From JBALVT01 sp047612385 (GTDB lineage: Bacteria; Pseudomonadota; Gammaproteobacteria; Pseudomonadales; Halieaceae): a stretch of DNA of 64,000 nt. The notes beneath the pieces are model-generated. The model had not been told where the DNA came from and searched no databases. It saw only the letters and a list, made by a program, of their open reading frames with translations. The position numbers were made by a program, and so were the translations under genes. The DNA is taken from the NCBI GenBank assembly GCA_047612385.1, contig JBLGAR010000005.1, forward strand, positions 1 to 64,000, given 5' to 3'. Of the stretch, positions 8,236-17,238 are shown in pieces. Every line of letters starts with the position of its first letter. Position 1 is the first letter of the stretch.

Positions 8236-9030
8236 GTGAAATCAGTAACGACTAAAAATTTGATTCTAAACACTACCCTGATCGTGGGTGTTGTCGGCAT
8301 GCTTCTCTCCGGTTGTGTTACCAGCACTACAGGTGGCTTCACCGAAGCAGCTTCTCCGGACATTGTCCTTGAACGTCGCGTTGAACTTGCCCGGAATTAC
8401 ATTGGAGAAGGTGACTGGAGTAACGCCAAACGCAACCTGAATTTGGCTGCCAATATTGATCCCGACAACGCTGAAGTGCACGAAGCCTTTGCTTTGGTGT
8501 ATCAAAGTACGGGCGAATATGAATTGGCGGAGGATAGTTTTAAAAAAGCCATCAAAAGTCGGAAAGATTTCTCCAGAGCTAGAAATAATTATGCCGCTTT
8601 TTTGTTTATGCAGTCTCGTTTTGAAGAGGCGCAGACGCAACTCGAGTACGTAGTGAAGGATTCATTTTATACCGCGCGACCTCAGGCTTTTATCAATTTG
8701 GGCTTGTCACGCCTACAACTGGCCGATCCCGTCGGCGCTGAAAAGGCTTTCGTCAGATCCTTGTCGATGGACCGCAGTAACTCCATTGCGTTGTTTGAAA
8801 CCGCGCAGTTGAGATATGAAGCATCGGATTTCAGCGCGTCAGAAAGATATTACCGCGCCTATAGAAGTAGCGTTCGGCAGCAGTCTTCGCGCGGGTTATG
8901 GCTGGGTGTACGTTTGGCGAAGATATCGGGAGACCGCGATGCCGAAGGCAGCTACTCTATGGCCCTGAGTAGTCGCTATCCCGATTCGGCTGAGTATCAG
9001 GCTTTTAAACAGAGCTCGAAAAATGACTAG
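8236..9030 (+). CDS. pilF: Type IV pilus biogenesis/stability lipoprotein PilF (PilW)
   Basis: PilF (PilW in Neisseria) is an outer-membrane lipoprotein of TPR repeats that helps assemble the PilQ secretin. The 264-residue protein starts at GTG 8236. It has a hydrophobic signal with lipobox MLLSGC (lipidated Cys around residue 27), then about six TPR units; motifs such as NAEVHEAFALVYQSTGEYEL and ARNNYAAFLF are typical. It starts 2 bases after rlmN and overlaps the next gene by 8 bases. Its position between rlmN and rodZ matches Pseudomonas pilF. Confidence 0.9.
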   Translation: MKSVTTKNLILNTTLIVGVVGMLLSGCVTSTTGGFTEAASPDIVLERRVELARNYIGEGDWSNAKRNLNLAANIDPDNAEVHEAFALVYQSTGEYELAEDSFKKAIKSRKDFSRARNNYAAFLFMQSRFEEAQTQLEYVVKDSFYTARPQAFINLGLSRLQLADPVGAEKAFVRSLSMDRSNSIALFETAQLRYEASDFSASERYYRAYRSSVRQQSSRGLWLGVRLAKISGDRDAEGSYSMALSSRYPDSAEYQAFKQSSKND

Positions 9031-9421
9031 CGAGCCGTTGTCCCAAGCGAGCGTTCCATCGTCGCCGGGTCCGCTTTTGAAACACGAGCGCGAAGCGCAG
9101 GGTATGTCACAACGAGAAGCGGCAGATCGGCTAAACTGGATGCCGGATTATGTTGCCGTCATCGAAGACGACAACTATGAAAAGCTTCGTAACCCCGCTT
9201 TTGCTCGGGGCTATGTGAAAGCCTATGCCCGCTTGGTTGGGCTCAGTGAAGAGCTATTGCTGTCCGCGTTTGACGAGCACCGCAGGCTGAACGTACCAGC
9301 GACTAAGGTGAGCAAAAAACGACAGCGGCCCGTGCATTTACAACGAACGGAGATTGGTGTGGCGGTGGGTCTTGGAGTTTTATTGCTTCTGGTTTTCTTT
9401 ATGTGGTGGCGGAGCGCTTAG
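9023..9421 (+). CDS. Truncated RodZ-like protein (helix-turn-helix plus membrane anchor)
   Basis: RodZ links the MreB cytoskeleton to the membrane. The family has a cytoplasmic HTH domain, one membrane helix and a periplasmic DUF4115 domain, usually about 300 residues in all. This 132-residue protein has the HTH part (LLKHEREAQGMSQREAADRL to FARGYVKAYARLVG), a basic linker, and a membrane helix (GVAVGLGVLLLLVFFMWW). It then stops at RSA, so the periplasmic domain is absent. The stop is 3 bases before ispG. Its place in the operon identifies it as the rodZ locus; the short form seems intact, not broken. Confidence 0.8.
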   Translation: MTSEPLSQASVPSSPGPLLKHEREAQGMSQREAADRLNWMPDYVAVIEDDNYEKLRNPAFARGYVKAYARLVGLSEELLLSAFDEHRRLNVPATKVSKKRQRPVHLQRTEIGVAVGLGVLLLLVFFMWWRSA

Positions 9422-9424
9422 TTT

Positions 9425-10555
9425 ATGACAACTGAATCACCTATCAAGAGACGTATCAGCCGGCAAATATACGTCGGAGATGTGGCCGTGGGTGGCGATG
9501 CGCCGATCAGCGTGCAGAGCATGACCAATACAGAAACCTGCGATGTCGATGCTACCGTCGCGCAGGTGCAGGCGATACAAGATGCCGGAGCCGACATCGT
9601 AAGAATATCTGTGCCTAGTATGGATGCGGCGGAGGCATTTCGTAAAATACGTGCGCGAGTGTCAGTGCCTCTGGTTGCAGATATACACTTTGATCACAAA
9701 ATCGCGCTTAAGGTCGCCGAGTATGGCGTTGATTGTTTGCGTATCAACCCTGGCAATATCGGCCGGGATGATAAGGTCAGAGAAGTGATCAACAGCGCCA
9801 GAGATAAAGGCATTCCGATTCGTATCGGTGTCAACGCAGGTTCTCTAGGGAAGGATTTAGAGCGTAAGTATGGTGAACCAACCGCCGAGGCGCTGGTGGA
9901 GTCCGCGCTGCGCCACGTAGACATCCTCGACAAGTTTGATTACCAGGACTTTAAGGTGAGCGTTAAGGCTTCAGATATCTTTATGGCAGTAAAAGCCTAT
10001 AGGTTACTGGCCGAACAAATAGAGCAGCCGCTGCATTTGGGTATTACAGAAGCCGGTGGATTGCGCGGCGGAACTGTTAAGTCTTCCGTAGGCTTGGGCA
10101 TGCTGCTGATGGACGGCATTGGCGATACCATTCGTATCTCCCTGGCAGCGGACCCGGTTGAGGAAGTGAAAGTTGGTTTTGAGATTTTGAAAAGTCTCAA
10201 GCTGCGTGCAAATGGTATCAACTTTATCGCCTGCCCCAGTTGCTCGCGCCAGAACTTTGATGTGATATCCACTATGAACACGCTGGAGCAAAGGCTAGAG
10301 GACATACGCACACCAATGAACGTCGCGGTCATCGGTTGTATCGTCAACGGTCCCGGTGAGGCAAAAGTAGCCGATATCGGCTTAACCGGTGCATCACCGA
10401 GTAATTTAATTTATGTCGATGGGGAGCCCGATCACAAAGTGGGAAACACTGACTTTGTCGATCACCTCGAGCAGGTGATCAGAGAGCGGGCGGCGGGGCT
10501 GGAGCGCGAGAGAGCGATTGCAGATGAAAATCTCATCTTGAAGTCGACCCGTTGA
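9425..10555 (+). CDS. ispG: 4-hydroxy-3-methylbut-2-en-1-yl diphosphate synthase IspG (GcpE)
   Basis: IspG is a [4Fe-4S] enzyme of the MEP isoprenoid pathway that reduces MEcPP to HMBPP. The 376-residue protein has the N-terminal barrel (GDAPISVQSMTNTETCDVDA, LVADIHFD) and the C-terminal cluster-binding cysteines in FIACPSCSRQ and VIGCIVNGPGEA. It is intact. It needs a [4Fe-4S] cluster, so the cell must keep another assembly route (presumably SUF) despite the broken isc operon. Confidence 0.97.
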   Translation: MTTESPIKRRISRQIYVGDVAVGGDAPISVQSMTNTETCDVDATVAQVQAIQDAGADIVRISVPSMDAAEAFRKIRARVSVPLVADIHFDHKIALKVAEYGVDCLRINPGNIGRDDKVREVINSARDKGIPIRIGVNAGSLGKDLERKYGEPTAEALVESALRHVDILDKFDYQDFKVSVKASDIFMAVKAYRLLAEQIEQPLHLGITEAGGLRGGTVKSSVGLGMLLMDGIGDTIRISLAADPVEEVKVGFEILKSLKLRANGINFIACPSCSRQNFDVISTMNTLEQRLEDIRTPMNVAVIGCIVNGPGEAKVADIGLTGASPSNLIYVDGEPDHKVGNTDFVDHLEQVIRERAAGLERERAIADENLILKSTR

Positions 10556-10580
10556 AAGCTTCACAGTCACAGGAGGCAAT

Positions 10581-11873
10581 GTGAGTAATTTACGAGCCGT
10601 TAAGGGAATGAGTGACATCTTTCCCGACGAGACTCCCCACTGGCAACGTTTCGAGGCGATTGTTCGTCAGGTGGCAGGGAGCTTTGGCTATGGAGAGGTT
10701 CGATTTCCTGTCGTTGAGCATACTGAGTTGTTTAAACGCTCTATTGGCGAAGTGACCGACATTGTTGAAAAAGAAATGTATAGCTTTCCCGATCGCAACG
10801 GTGAAAGTATGACTCTGCGCCCAGAGGGTACTGCAGGTTGTGTGCGTGCGGCCATTCAGCAGGGTATTTTGAATACTCCACAAAGACTGTGGTACACCGG
10901 GCCAATGTTTCGCTACGAACGTCCACAAAAAGGCCGTTACCGCCAGTTTCATCAGGTTGGGTTCGAGGCGTTTGGAGTTGCAACACCGGACATGGACGCC
11001 GAGCTAATCTTGTTAACAGCTAGGCTTTGGCGCGCTTTGGGTATTGCCGATGGCGTTGAACTTCAGCTCAATTCTATTGGCAGTAGCGAGGCCAGGAGCC
11101 AATACCGAAGCGCTCTATCGTCTTATCTTGAGCAGCATCTAGACGCTTTGGATGAGGACAGCCAAAGACGTTTACACACTAATCCGCTGCGTATACTCGA
11201 CAGCAAAAACCCTGAGACTCAAGCTTTGTTGGATCGTGCCCCATCGCTGGTTGATTTTCTGGATGAAGAATCAGCCGAAGACTTCTCTCGGCTGCGTGAG
11301 TTACTTGATGCCGCCGGGCTTGCTTACACCATTAATCCGCGTTTGGTTCGCGGTCTGGACTACTACAACAAAACGGTCTTCGAGTGGGTCACAGATCGTC
11401 TCGGAGCGCAGGGAGCGGTAGGCGGTGGCGGTCGCTACGACGGGCTGGTTGAACAGCTCGGAGGCAAAGCGACGCCGGCAGTCGGTTTTGCCATGGGTAT
11501 TGAAAGACTGGTGCTTCTGATGGAGGAACTTGGGGCCGCCGTTGAGGTAACGTCGCGCGCTGACATTTACGTTGTGTCGGCAGGAGAAGGTGCTCAGACC
11601 AAGGCTTTTGCAGTGGTAGAATCTTTGCGCAACGCACTCCCCAACTGCAAAATAGTGCAGCATACGGGCGGCGGCAGTTTCAAAAGCCAGATGAAGAAGG
11701 CAGACAAGAGCGGTGCGCAAGTCGCATTGATTTTGGGTGAAGATGAGGTGGCAGCGCAAACTGTGACCCTCAAGACCCTGCGCGCGCAAGATGACACGAC
11801 CAAACGAGAAGCACAGCAAACTGTGGCTATATCAGAACTGGAAGCGACGCTGAAAACAGCGTTTGCCTCCTGA
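10581..11873 (+). CDS. hisS: Histidine--tRNA ligase
   Basis: HisS is a class II aminoacyl-tRNA synthetase. The 430-residue protein starts at GTG 10581, 5 bases after a perfect AGGAGG. Motif 2 (MFRYERPQKGRYRQFHQVGF), the histidine-specific LVRGLDYYNKTVFEW, and the class II motif 3 region GFAMGIERLVLLMEE are visible, followed by the anticodon-binding domain (DIYVVSAGEGAQ onward). The position after ispG is the conserved one. Confidence 0.97.
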   Translation: MSNLRAVKGMSDIFPDETPHWQRFEAIVRQVAGSFGYGEVRFPVVEHTELFKRSIGEVTDIVEKEMYSFPDRNGESMTLRPEGTAGCVRAAIQQGILNTPQRLWYTGPMFRYERPQKGRYRQFHQVGFEAFGVATPDMDAELILLTARLWRALGIADGVELQLNSIGSSEARSQYRSALSSYLEQHLDALDEDSQRRLHTNPLRILDSKNPETQALLDRAPSLVDFLDEESAEDFSRLRELLDAAGLAYTINPRLVRGLDYYNKTVFEWVTDRLGAQGAVGGGGRYDGLVEQLGGKATPAVGFAMGIERLVLLMEELGAAVEVTSRADIYVVSAGEGAQTKAFAVVESLRNALPNCKIVQHTGGGSFKSQMKKADKSGAQVALILGEDEVAAQTVTLKTLRAQDDTTKREAQQTVAISELEATLKTAFAS

Positions 11874-11899
11874 AGTAAAGTAACGAGGAATATTGAAAA

Positions 11900-12646
11900 G
11901 TGGACAGCTATCGTACTGAAGATGAGCAAGTAGAGGCCATTCGGCGCTGGTGGGATGACAATGGGAAATCGACGATTGTCGCGATTGTGGTCGCGCTTTC
12001 TGCCGGCTTTGGTTGGCAGGCCTGGAAAGGTCATGAGGCGGAGCAGGCGGAGGTTGCGTCTGGTATCTACCTGTCGATGCTGCAAAATCTGGAGGGTGAG
12101 AATCGTTCGATCAAACAGCTCAAAGAAGCAGCAGATTTAGCGTCTCAACTTAAGACGGAATTTGCCTCCACCAGCTATGCGCAATTCGCGGCGTTGCACC
12201 TGGCCGGACTTGCGGTTTCGAAAGATCAGTTGACGGAAGCTGAGGCACACTTGCGATGGGTGTTGTCCAAGGCCGGTAAGGGCGGGGACGTTGCGCAGAT
12301 CACCGAGTTGCGATTGGCGCGAGTGCTGGCCGCAGCCGGTAAAGCAGATCAGGCACAGGAAATTTTGCAGCGAGCTGGCGCAGTATCCTATTCTGCATCC
12401 TATGCGGTCGCCAGAGGGGATATTTTGTTGCAGCTAGGGCGCAAGGACGAAGCTCGCGATGCTTATAAAGATGCACAGACGTTAATGGGTCCCGATGCTA
12501 ACCAGTTGAATCTGGCTACTCTGAATCAGAAACTTCAGAGTTTGAGCCCTATCCCGGCGCGTCTATCAGTAGCGGCTGCTGAAATGGAGGCCGTGTCATC
12601 CGAAACCGACGCGCTAGAGTCGCCTTCTGTTCAACAGGAACCTTGA
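11900..12646 (+). CDS. yfgM: YfgM-family tetratricopeptide membrane protein
   Basis: YfgM in E. coli is an inner-membrane protein with a periplasmic TPR domain. It associates with PpiD at the Sec translocon and is linked to envelope stress. This 248-residue protein starts at GTG 11900. It has a short cytoplasmic N-terminus (DEQVEAIRRWWDDNGK), one membrane helix (STIVAIVVALSAGFGWQAW) and helical TPR repeats. The C-terminus has a low-complexity tail rich in Ser and Glu. It lies between hisS and bamB, as in E. coli and Pseudomonas. Confidence 0.88.
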   Translation: MDSYRTEDEQVEAIRRWWDDNGKSTIVAIVVALSAGFGWQAWKGHEAEQAEVASGIYLSMLQNLEGENRSIKQLKEAADLASQLKTEFASTSYAQFAALHLAGLAVSKDQLTEAEAHLRWVLSKAGKGGDVAQITELRLARVLAAAGKADQAQEILQRAGAVSYSASYAVARGDILLQLGRKDEARDAYKDAQTLMGPDANQLNLATLNQKLQSLSPIPARLSVAAAEMEAVSSETDALESPSVQQEP

Positions 12647-12647
12647 A

Positions 12648-13841
12648 ATGAGACCATCCCTGTCACCATGGCGTTTGATAGCCACCTTAGTACTGCTGTC
12701 AACTTTGTCCGCTTGCGGCACTATTGATACCGTAGGGGGTTGGTTTAGCTCGGACGATGAAGATCCACGCAAGCCTGTCGAGCTTGAGGATATTGAACAG
12801 CAGGTAACGTTCAAGAAACTATGGTCAAAGGGCATTGGCGACGGGCAGGGTGAGGGCTTATACAAACTGACGCCTGTTATTGACAGAGATCGTATCTTTG
12901 CGGCGTCCTCCGATGGTGTGGTGGTGTCTCATGATCGTCACTCCGGGAAAGAGCTTTGGGAACGCGAGTTGGAGGTCGATTTGTCAGGAGGTGTTGGTAA
13001 ATTTGAAGACTCGCTCTTTGTAGGTACTAGCGAAGGGTATGTGACCAGGCTCAGCGCGGAAGATGGAAGCGAAATTTGGTCAACTCGTCTGCAGGGCGAA
13101 GTTTTGGCTGCCCCCCAAGGTGATGGCAAGGTCGTGATAGCGCAAACCTATGACGGTAGATTGCAGGGTCTGGACTTTTCCAGTGGTAAAAAACTTTGGG
13201 TTCACGATAGCAACGTTCCTGTGCTGACAGTGCGTGGTACCAGCACGCCTATTTTGAGCAACGGCGTGGTATACGCAGGTTTTGCCAATGGGCGTGTTCT
13301 TGCTTTCAACGCTCAAACCGGGACTATTTCCTGGGAGGCGCGAGTAGCAATTTCCCAGGGACGCTCGGAGATAGAGCGCATTGTTGATGTTGATGGCACC
13401 ATGGCGTTGATAGGCAGCGAGCTGTTTGCAGCAAGTTATCAGGGCCGTTTGGTCGGCATAGATATCAGCAACGGTCGAAAAATATGGCAGCAAGATGCCT
13501 CTTCCTATTCTGGTGTTTCTCAAGGCTTTGGCAATATTTATATCAGCGATGAAAGCGGCGCACTGACGGCATACTTGCGCAACGGACAGGGTATTCGCTG
13601 GGAGCAGGGCGCTTTGGGATTTAGAAATTTGTCCCGGCCTACTCCTGTAAACAGCTATGTGGCGGTCGCTGATTTCGAGGGCTACGTGCATCTGGTTTCT
13701 CAAGTCGATGGCGAATTTGTCGGGCGTATCAAAACCGACGGCGATGGCGTTAGAGCGGATATGATTGGCGACGGAAACATTCTTTACGTCTATGGCAACA
13801 GCGGAAAGCTGTTCGCCTTTGAAATTAGCTCTAAGGAATAA
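12648..13841 (+). CDS. bamB: Outer membrane protein assembly factor BamB
   Basis: BamB is the beta-propeller lipoprotein of the BAM complex that inserts barrel proteins into the outer membrane. The 397-residue protein begins with a signal peptide and lipobox TLSAC (Cys around residue 23). It is followed by repeated PQQ-like blades, recognisable from recurring SGKELWE, GSEIWS, SGKKLWV and GTISWE motifs. It starts 1 base after yfgM ends. The length is typical. Confidence 0.95.
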   Translation: MRPSLSPWRLIATLVLLSTLSACGTIDTVGGWFSSDDEDPRKPVELEDIEQQVTFKKLWSKGIGDGQGEGLYKLTPVIDRDRIFAASSDGVVVSHDRHSGKELWERELEVDLSGGVGKFEDSLFVGTSEGYVTRLSAEDGSEIWSTRLQGEVLAAPQGDGKVVIAQTYDGRLQGLDFSSGKKLWVHDSNVPVLTVRGTSTPILSNGVVYAGFANGRVLAFNAQTGTISWEARVAISQGRSEIERIVDVDGTMALIGSELFAASYQGRLVGIDISNGRKIWQQDASSYSGVSQGFGNIYISDESGALTAYLRNGQGIRWEQGALGFRNLSRPTPVNSYVAVADFEGYVHLVSQVDGEFVGRIKTDGDGVRADMIGDGNILYVYGNSGKLFAFEISSKE

Positions 13842-13852
13842 GTAGAACTCAC

Positions 13853-15262
13853 GTGATACCTGTAATCGCCCTTGTAGGGCGCCCAAATGTCGGTAAATCT
13901 ACATTGTTTAACCAGCTCACGCGTAGCCGGGATGCCTTAGTAGCTAATTTCTCAGGTTTGACCCGAGACCGAAAGTACGGTGAAGCTCGCATGGGCACCA
14001 AGCCTTTTATCGTGATCGATACGGGCGGAATTACCGGTGATGAAGAGGGCATCGACACTCAGATGGCCGGACAGTCTCTCGCTGCGATAGAAGAATCAGA
14101 CGCGGTTCTATTCTTAGTGGACGCTCGGGACGGCCTGAGTCCTGCTGATCAGGCTTTGGCAAAGCACCTGCGCCAGCGTAACAAAGCATTTCACCTGGTA
14201 GTGAATAAGATTGATGGCCTGGAGGAAGAGTTAGCCAAGGGTGATTTTTATGCCCTTGGGGTTGAGTCGATGTACGCCATAGCCGCTTCCCATGGGCGCG
14301 GTGTGAGATCAATGATCGAGTCCGTACTACTGGATTTCCCGGAACCGGGAGAAGAAGAAGAAAAGGACCCTTATCGCGGTGTGAGGGTGGCTATTGTGGG
14401 GAGGCCAAATGTTGGAAAATCTACGTTGGTCAACCGTATGTTGGGTGAGGACCGCGTTGTCGTCTACGATGAGCCCGGCACTACCCGGGACAGCATTTAT
14501 ATTGAATTCCTAAGGGACGAGAAATACTACACCTTGATCGATACGGCAGGTATTCGTCGTCGAAAAAACGTCACTGAAACTGTCGAAAAATTCTCCATCG
14601 TAAAAACACTTAAAGCCATTGATGACGCTCATGTGGTGGTGCTCATTATGGACGCCCAGCTTGGGCTCGTTGACCAGGACATGCATCTGCTGGGCCATTG
14701 CATTGAGAAAGGCCGCGCTCTGGTATTGGCGGTCAACAAGTGGGATGGTCTGGATGCCGAAGAAAAGACGCGCATTAAAACGGAGCTGACCCGCAGGTTG
14801 CAGTTTGCGAGCTTTGCCGATACCCACTTTATATCCGCACTGCATGGCACCGGTGTTGGCCATTTATATAAGTCGATTGATGCTGCACATCAATCTGCCA
14901 CTAAAAAATTGAATACCAACGTGCTTACCCGTTTGCTAGAAGATGCAGTATTCGACAATCCTCCTCCGATGATTAACGGGCGAAGAATTAAGCTGCGCTA
15001 TGCGCATGCCGGGGGACAGAATCCGCCGCTAATCATCATTCATGGCAATCAGACGGCTAAAGTTCCCGTCAGCTATCAGCGTTACCTGGAGAAGATTTTT
15101 CGCAGGGAATTGCAACTGGTGGGAACGCCAGTGAGAATAGAATTTCGCGGTAGTGAGAACCCCTATGCTGAAAAGCGCGGTGAGATGACCGAACGTCAGG
15201 CCAACCGAAAGAGGCGTATCGCCGGCCAAGCGAAAGATCCCAAGAAGAGTCGAAAGCGCTAG
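13853..15262 (+). CDS. der: GTPase Der (EngA), ribosome biogenesis
   Basis: Der is an essential GTPase with two tandem G domains and a KH-like C-terminal domain, needed for 50S ribosomal subunit maturation. Both P-loops are visible (GRPNVGKSTLFNQL near residue 8 and GRPNVGKSTLVNRM near residue 180), with matching NKID and NKWD guanine-specificity motifs. Translation starts at GTG 13853. The 469-residue length and basic tail (KRRIAGQAKDPKKSRKR) are typical. It closes the conserved operon. Confidence 0.97.
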   Translation: MIPVIALVGRPNVGKSTLFNQLTRSRDALVANFSGLTRDRKYGEARMGTKPFIVIDTGGITGDEEGIDTQMAGQSLAAIEESDAVLFLVDARDGLSPADQALAKHLRQRNKAFHLVVNKIDGLEEELAKGDFYALGVESMYAIAASHGRGVRSMIESVLLDFPEPGEEEEKDPYRGVRVAIVGRPNVGKSTLVNRMLGEDRVVVYDEPGTTRDSIYIEFLRDEKYYTLIDTAGIRRRKNVTETVEKFSIVKTLKAIDDAHVVVLIMDAQLGLVDQDMHLLGHCIEKGRALVLAVNKWDGLDAEEKTRIKTELTRRLQFASFADTHFISALHGTGVGHLYKSIDAAHQSATKKLNTNVLTRLLEDAVFDNPPPMINGRRIKLRYAHAGGQNPPLIIIHGNQTAKVPVSYQRYLEKIFRRELQLVGTPVRIEFRGSENPYAEKRGEMTERQANRKRRIAGQAKDPKKSRKR

Positions 15263-15276
15263 GCGGTCCTGCCTTG

Positions 15277-15660
15277 ATGATATCCCCAGCGAAGCCCGAT
15301 CTGGATAGTCGTGAGAATATCGAGAGTTTCGTCGATTTGTTCTACGCTAAGCTACTGACCGATAAACAGCTGGCTCCCATTTTTGTGGATGTTGCTGTCA
15401 TCGATCTGGACGTTCACCTTCCCCACATCAAGAATTATTGGTGTAAATTATTGCTGGGCGAGCGAGCATATCAACGCCACACGATGAACATCCATCGCCA
15501 ACTCCATGCCAAGAGACCTTTGGAGGAGGCCGACTTCCAACGTTGGCTGAGCACTTTCGTGGATTGCCTGAGAGATCACTATACCGGTCCTCGATCGGAT
15601 CGAGCTGCCGAAATAGCGGCTACTATTGCCGCCAATATGGCCAAAGCGCTGCGCGACTGA
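15277..15660 (+). CDS. Group III truncated haemoglobin-like protein
   Basis: Group III truncated globins are small haem proteins of uncertain role, perhaps in oxygen or nitric oxide chemistry. The roughly 127-residue protein matches the family layout: an early FYAKLLTDKQLAPIF helix, LPHIKNYWCKLLLGERAYQR, then MNIHRQL supplying the probable proximal histidine, and DFQRWLSTFVDCL. It starts 14 bases after der ends. A TTG one codon upstream (15274) is an alternative start. The family call rests on pattern, not a search. Confidence 0.75.
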   Translation: MISPAKPDLDSRENIESFVDLFYAKLLTDKQLAPIFVDVAVIDLDVHLPHIKNYWCKLLLGERAYQRHTMNIHRQLHAKRPLEEADFQRWLSTFVDCLRDHYTGPRSDRAAEIAATIAANMAKALRD

Positions 15661-15723
15661 TCCCTGTTAGCCTGGCGCCTGTTGTTTGCCGCAAGCTGTG
15701 ATCAAAAAATAAGCACAATATAC

Positions 15724-15767
15724 TTGCGATTTCTAATTATGGTGTTATAGTAATGTATAACACCATA
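15724..15767 (+). promoter_or_regulatory. Promoter overlapped by a perfect 12-bp palindrome (probable GntR operator)
   Basis: TATGGTGTTATA (15738-15749) and TATAACACCATA (15756-15767) form perfect inverted arms around a 6-base centre. A promoter overlaps it: -35 TTGCGA (15724-15729), a 16-base spacer, and -10 TATAGT (15746-15751). A bound dimer would block RNA polymerase. YtrA-subfamily GntR proteins bind dyads of this kind in their own operon promoters, and such a repressor is encoded at 16867-17238. The palindrome is seen directly; the protein-site pairing is inference. Confidence 0.7.
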
Positions 15768-15785
15768 TCAATAGAGATCAGTAGA

Positions 15786-15998
15786 ATGTTGAGTTCTTCA
15801 AGAAGATTGAGAGTAACCAGGACAGATGGCCGTATTGTGACCTATTCGGCTCTGTTTATGGTTTGCGCGCTTATGAGCGCAGTAGGGGGAGGTGCCTGGG
15901 GCGCCCTGGCATTTATGCCCGCCGCCGTTGCAATGGAGATTGCGAGCCGCAATTGCACTGGTTCGTCAAACGCAGATACCACACGCACTCCCAGCTGA
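15786..15998 (+). CDS. Small membrane protein of unknown function, first gene of the GntR-ABC operon
   Basis: This 70-residue frame starts MLSSSRRLRVTRTDGRIVTY, followed by a glycine- and alanine-rich hydrophobic stretch (FMVCALMSAVGGGAWGALAF and on) that could cross the membrane once or twice. An in-frame ATG at 15753 lies inside the -10 and operator, so it cannot be the start. No family is recognised. It is the first frame after the operator and 30 bases before the DUF2807 gene. Confidence 0.45.
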   Translation: MLSSSRRLRVTRTDGRIVTYSALFMVCALMSAVGGGAWGALAFMPAAVAMEIASRNCTGSSNADTTRTPS

Positions 15999-16028
15999 AT
16001 TAATACATCGGTCTTTGAGGTGAACTTT

Positions 16029-16877
16029 ATGCTGCGAATGCTACTGTCTTTGGCCAGCATTTTATTAGCGCACGCTGCCGGCGCAGACGTCCAACGAGTT
16101 AGCGATTTGTCCTTTGAGCGCGTGGTGTTGCACGGCGCTGGCAAGCTGCAGGTCCGTCAGGGTGTGCAGCCCATACTGACTATAAAGGGCGATGACGAAG
16201 AGCTGGACAAGGGAGCTTTCTACCTGGATGGAGATACACTCTTTTTGGGTCGCGGTGGCAAGATGCGATCAAATGTATCTGGAGTCGATTTTATGCTCAC
16301 AGTAGAGAAACTAACCCATTTAAAGTTGCTGGGTACAGGCAACATCTATGTAAAGCCTCTTGAAGTTGAAGATTTGTACGTCGCCCTTGATGGATCCGGA
16401 GATATTAAAATGTTCTCGGTGCGCGCCAAAGACCTAACCCTGCAGCTGAGCGGTCCCGGTGATATACAGGCGGTTGAACTCTTCGCTGAAGATCTCAACG
16501 TCGTGCTATCGGGCTCGGGCGAAATTCATCTGGGGGAGGTTGTTGCCAAGGATGCTGAGTTCTCGCTCAAAGGTTCGGGAGGAATCACGGTACAAAAAAG
16601 CGGTGTATTGGACAGCCTCGATATAAAAATTGTCGGTTCGGGTGATGTGAATCTGGAGCCGGTCGACTCCGATGAGGTAGAGATCAATATTATGGGTTCG
16701 GGTGATGCGACAGTTCATGCTCGCTCCGAACTAGAAGTCGGCATTATTGGTAGTGGCGATGTCTATTACAGCGGCGAACCCAATATCGATCAGTCGATTC
16801 TCGGGTCGGGGGATTTACATCGCAGGCAGCCTCATAAGTCGATTGAGCAGCGGGAGCAATCAACGCGTGTCGATTGA
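16029..16877 (+). CDS. Secreted DUF2807 (GIN-domain) beta-helix protein
   Basis: DUF2807 proteins are exported beta-helix proteins of unknown function. ATG 16029 lies 8 bases after GAGG, a better start than the GTG at 16020. The first 22 residues form a signal peptide ending HAAGA. From about residue 105, eight turns of roughly 20 residues each open with GTG/GSG/GPG followed by a D/E/N-hydrophobic pair (GTGNIYV, GSGDIKM, GPGDIQA, GSGEIHL, GSGGITV, GSGDVNL, GSGDATV, GSGDVYY). The gene overlaps the GntR gene by 11 bases. It probably acts in the periplasm or at the surface. Confidence 0.8.
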   Translation: MLRMLLSLASILLAHAAGADVQRVSDLSFERVVLHGAGKLQVRQGVQPILTIKGDDEELDKGAFYLDGDTLFLGRGGKMRSNVSGVDFMLTVEKLTHLKLLGTGNIYVKPLEVEDLYVALDGSGDIKMFSVRAKDLTLQLSGPGDIQAVELFAEDLNVVLSGSGEIHLGEVVAKDAEFSLKGSGGITVQKSGVLDSLDIKIVGSGDVNLEPVDSDEVEINIMGSGDATVHARSELEVGIIGSGDVYYSGEPNIDQSILGSGDLHRRQPHKSIEQREQSTRVD

Positions 16878-17238
16878 ATGGAATGACAAGCAGCCGATCT
16901 ACAAGCAACTTCGGGTCTTGGTGGTGGAGCGAATTATGGACGGATCTTTTACCGAAGGCGAAGCTGTGCCTTCAGTCAGGCAGGTCGCTGCCGAATATCA
17001 GATTAATCACCTCACTGTGGGTAAGGCTTATCAGGAGCTGGTCGATATTGGGCTGTTGGAAAAACGCCGTGGCCTTGGCATGTACGTAGCCGCAGGCGCG
17101 CGAGTCGCACTTACTGACACCGAACAACAAAGCTTTATAGATGACGAATTACCTGCGTTTGTAGATCGGGTGCAGGCTCTGGGAATGAACATGGATGAAG
17201 TCGTAAAAATATTGCTCGAATCAAGGAGAAAAAACTGA
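16867..17238 (+). CDS. GntR-family transcriptional regulator, YtrA subfamily
   Basis: The 123-residue protein starts at GTG 16867 after a GGGAG box. It has the GntR winged helix (PIYKQLRVLVVERIMDGSFT, AVPSVRQVAAEYQINHLTVG, LLEKRRGLGMYV) and only a short helical tail in place of a large ligand-binding domain. That small size is the YtrA-subfamily hallmark. Such regulators typically repress an ABC transporter operon that contains them. Its stop overlaps the next ATG (TGATG). The probable operator is the palindrome at 15738-15767. Confidence 0.88.
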   Translation: MSIEWNDKQPIYKQLRVLVVERIMDGSFTEGEAVPSVRQVAAEYQINHLTVGKAYQELVDIGLLEKRRGLGMYVAAGARVALTDTEQQSFIDDELPAFVDRVQALGMNMDEVVKILLESRRKN

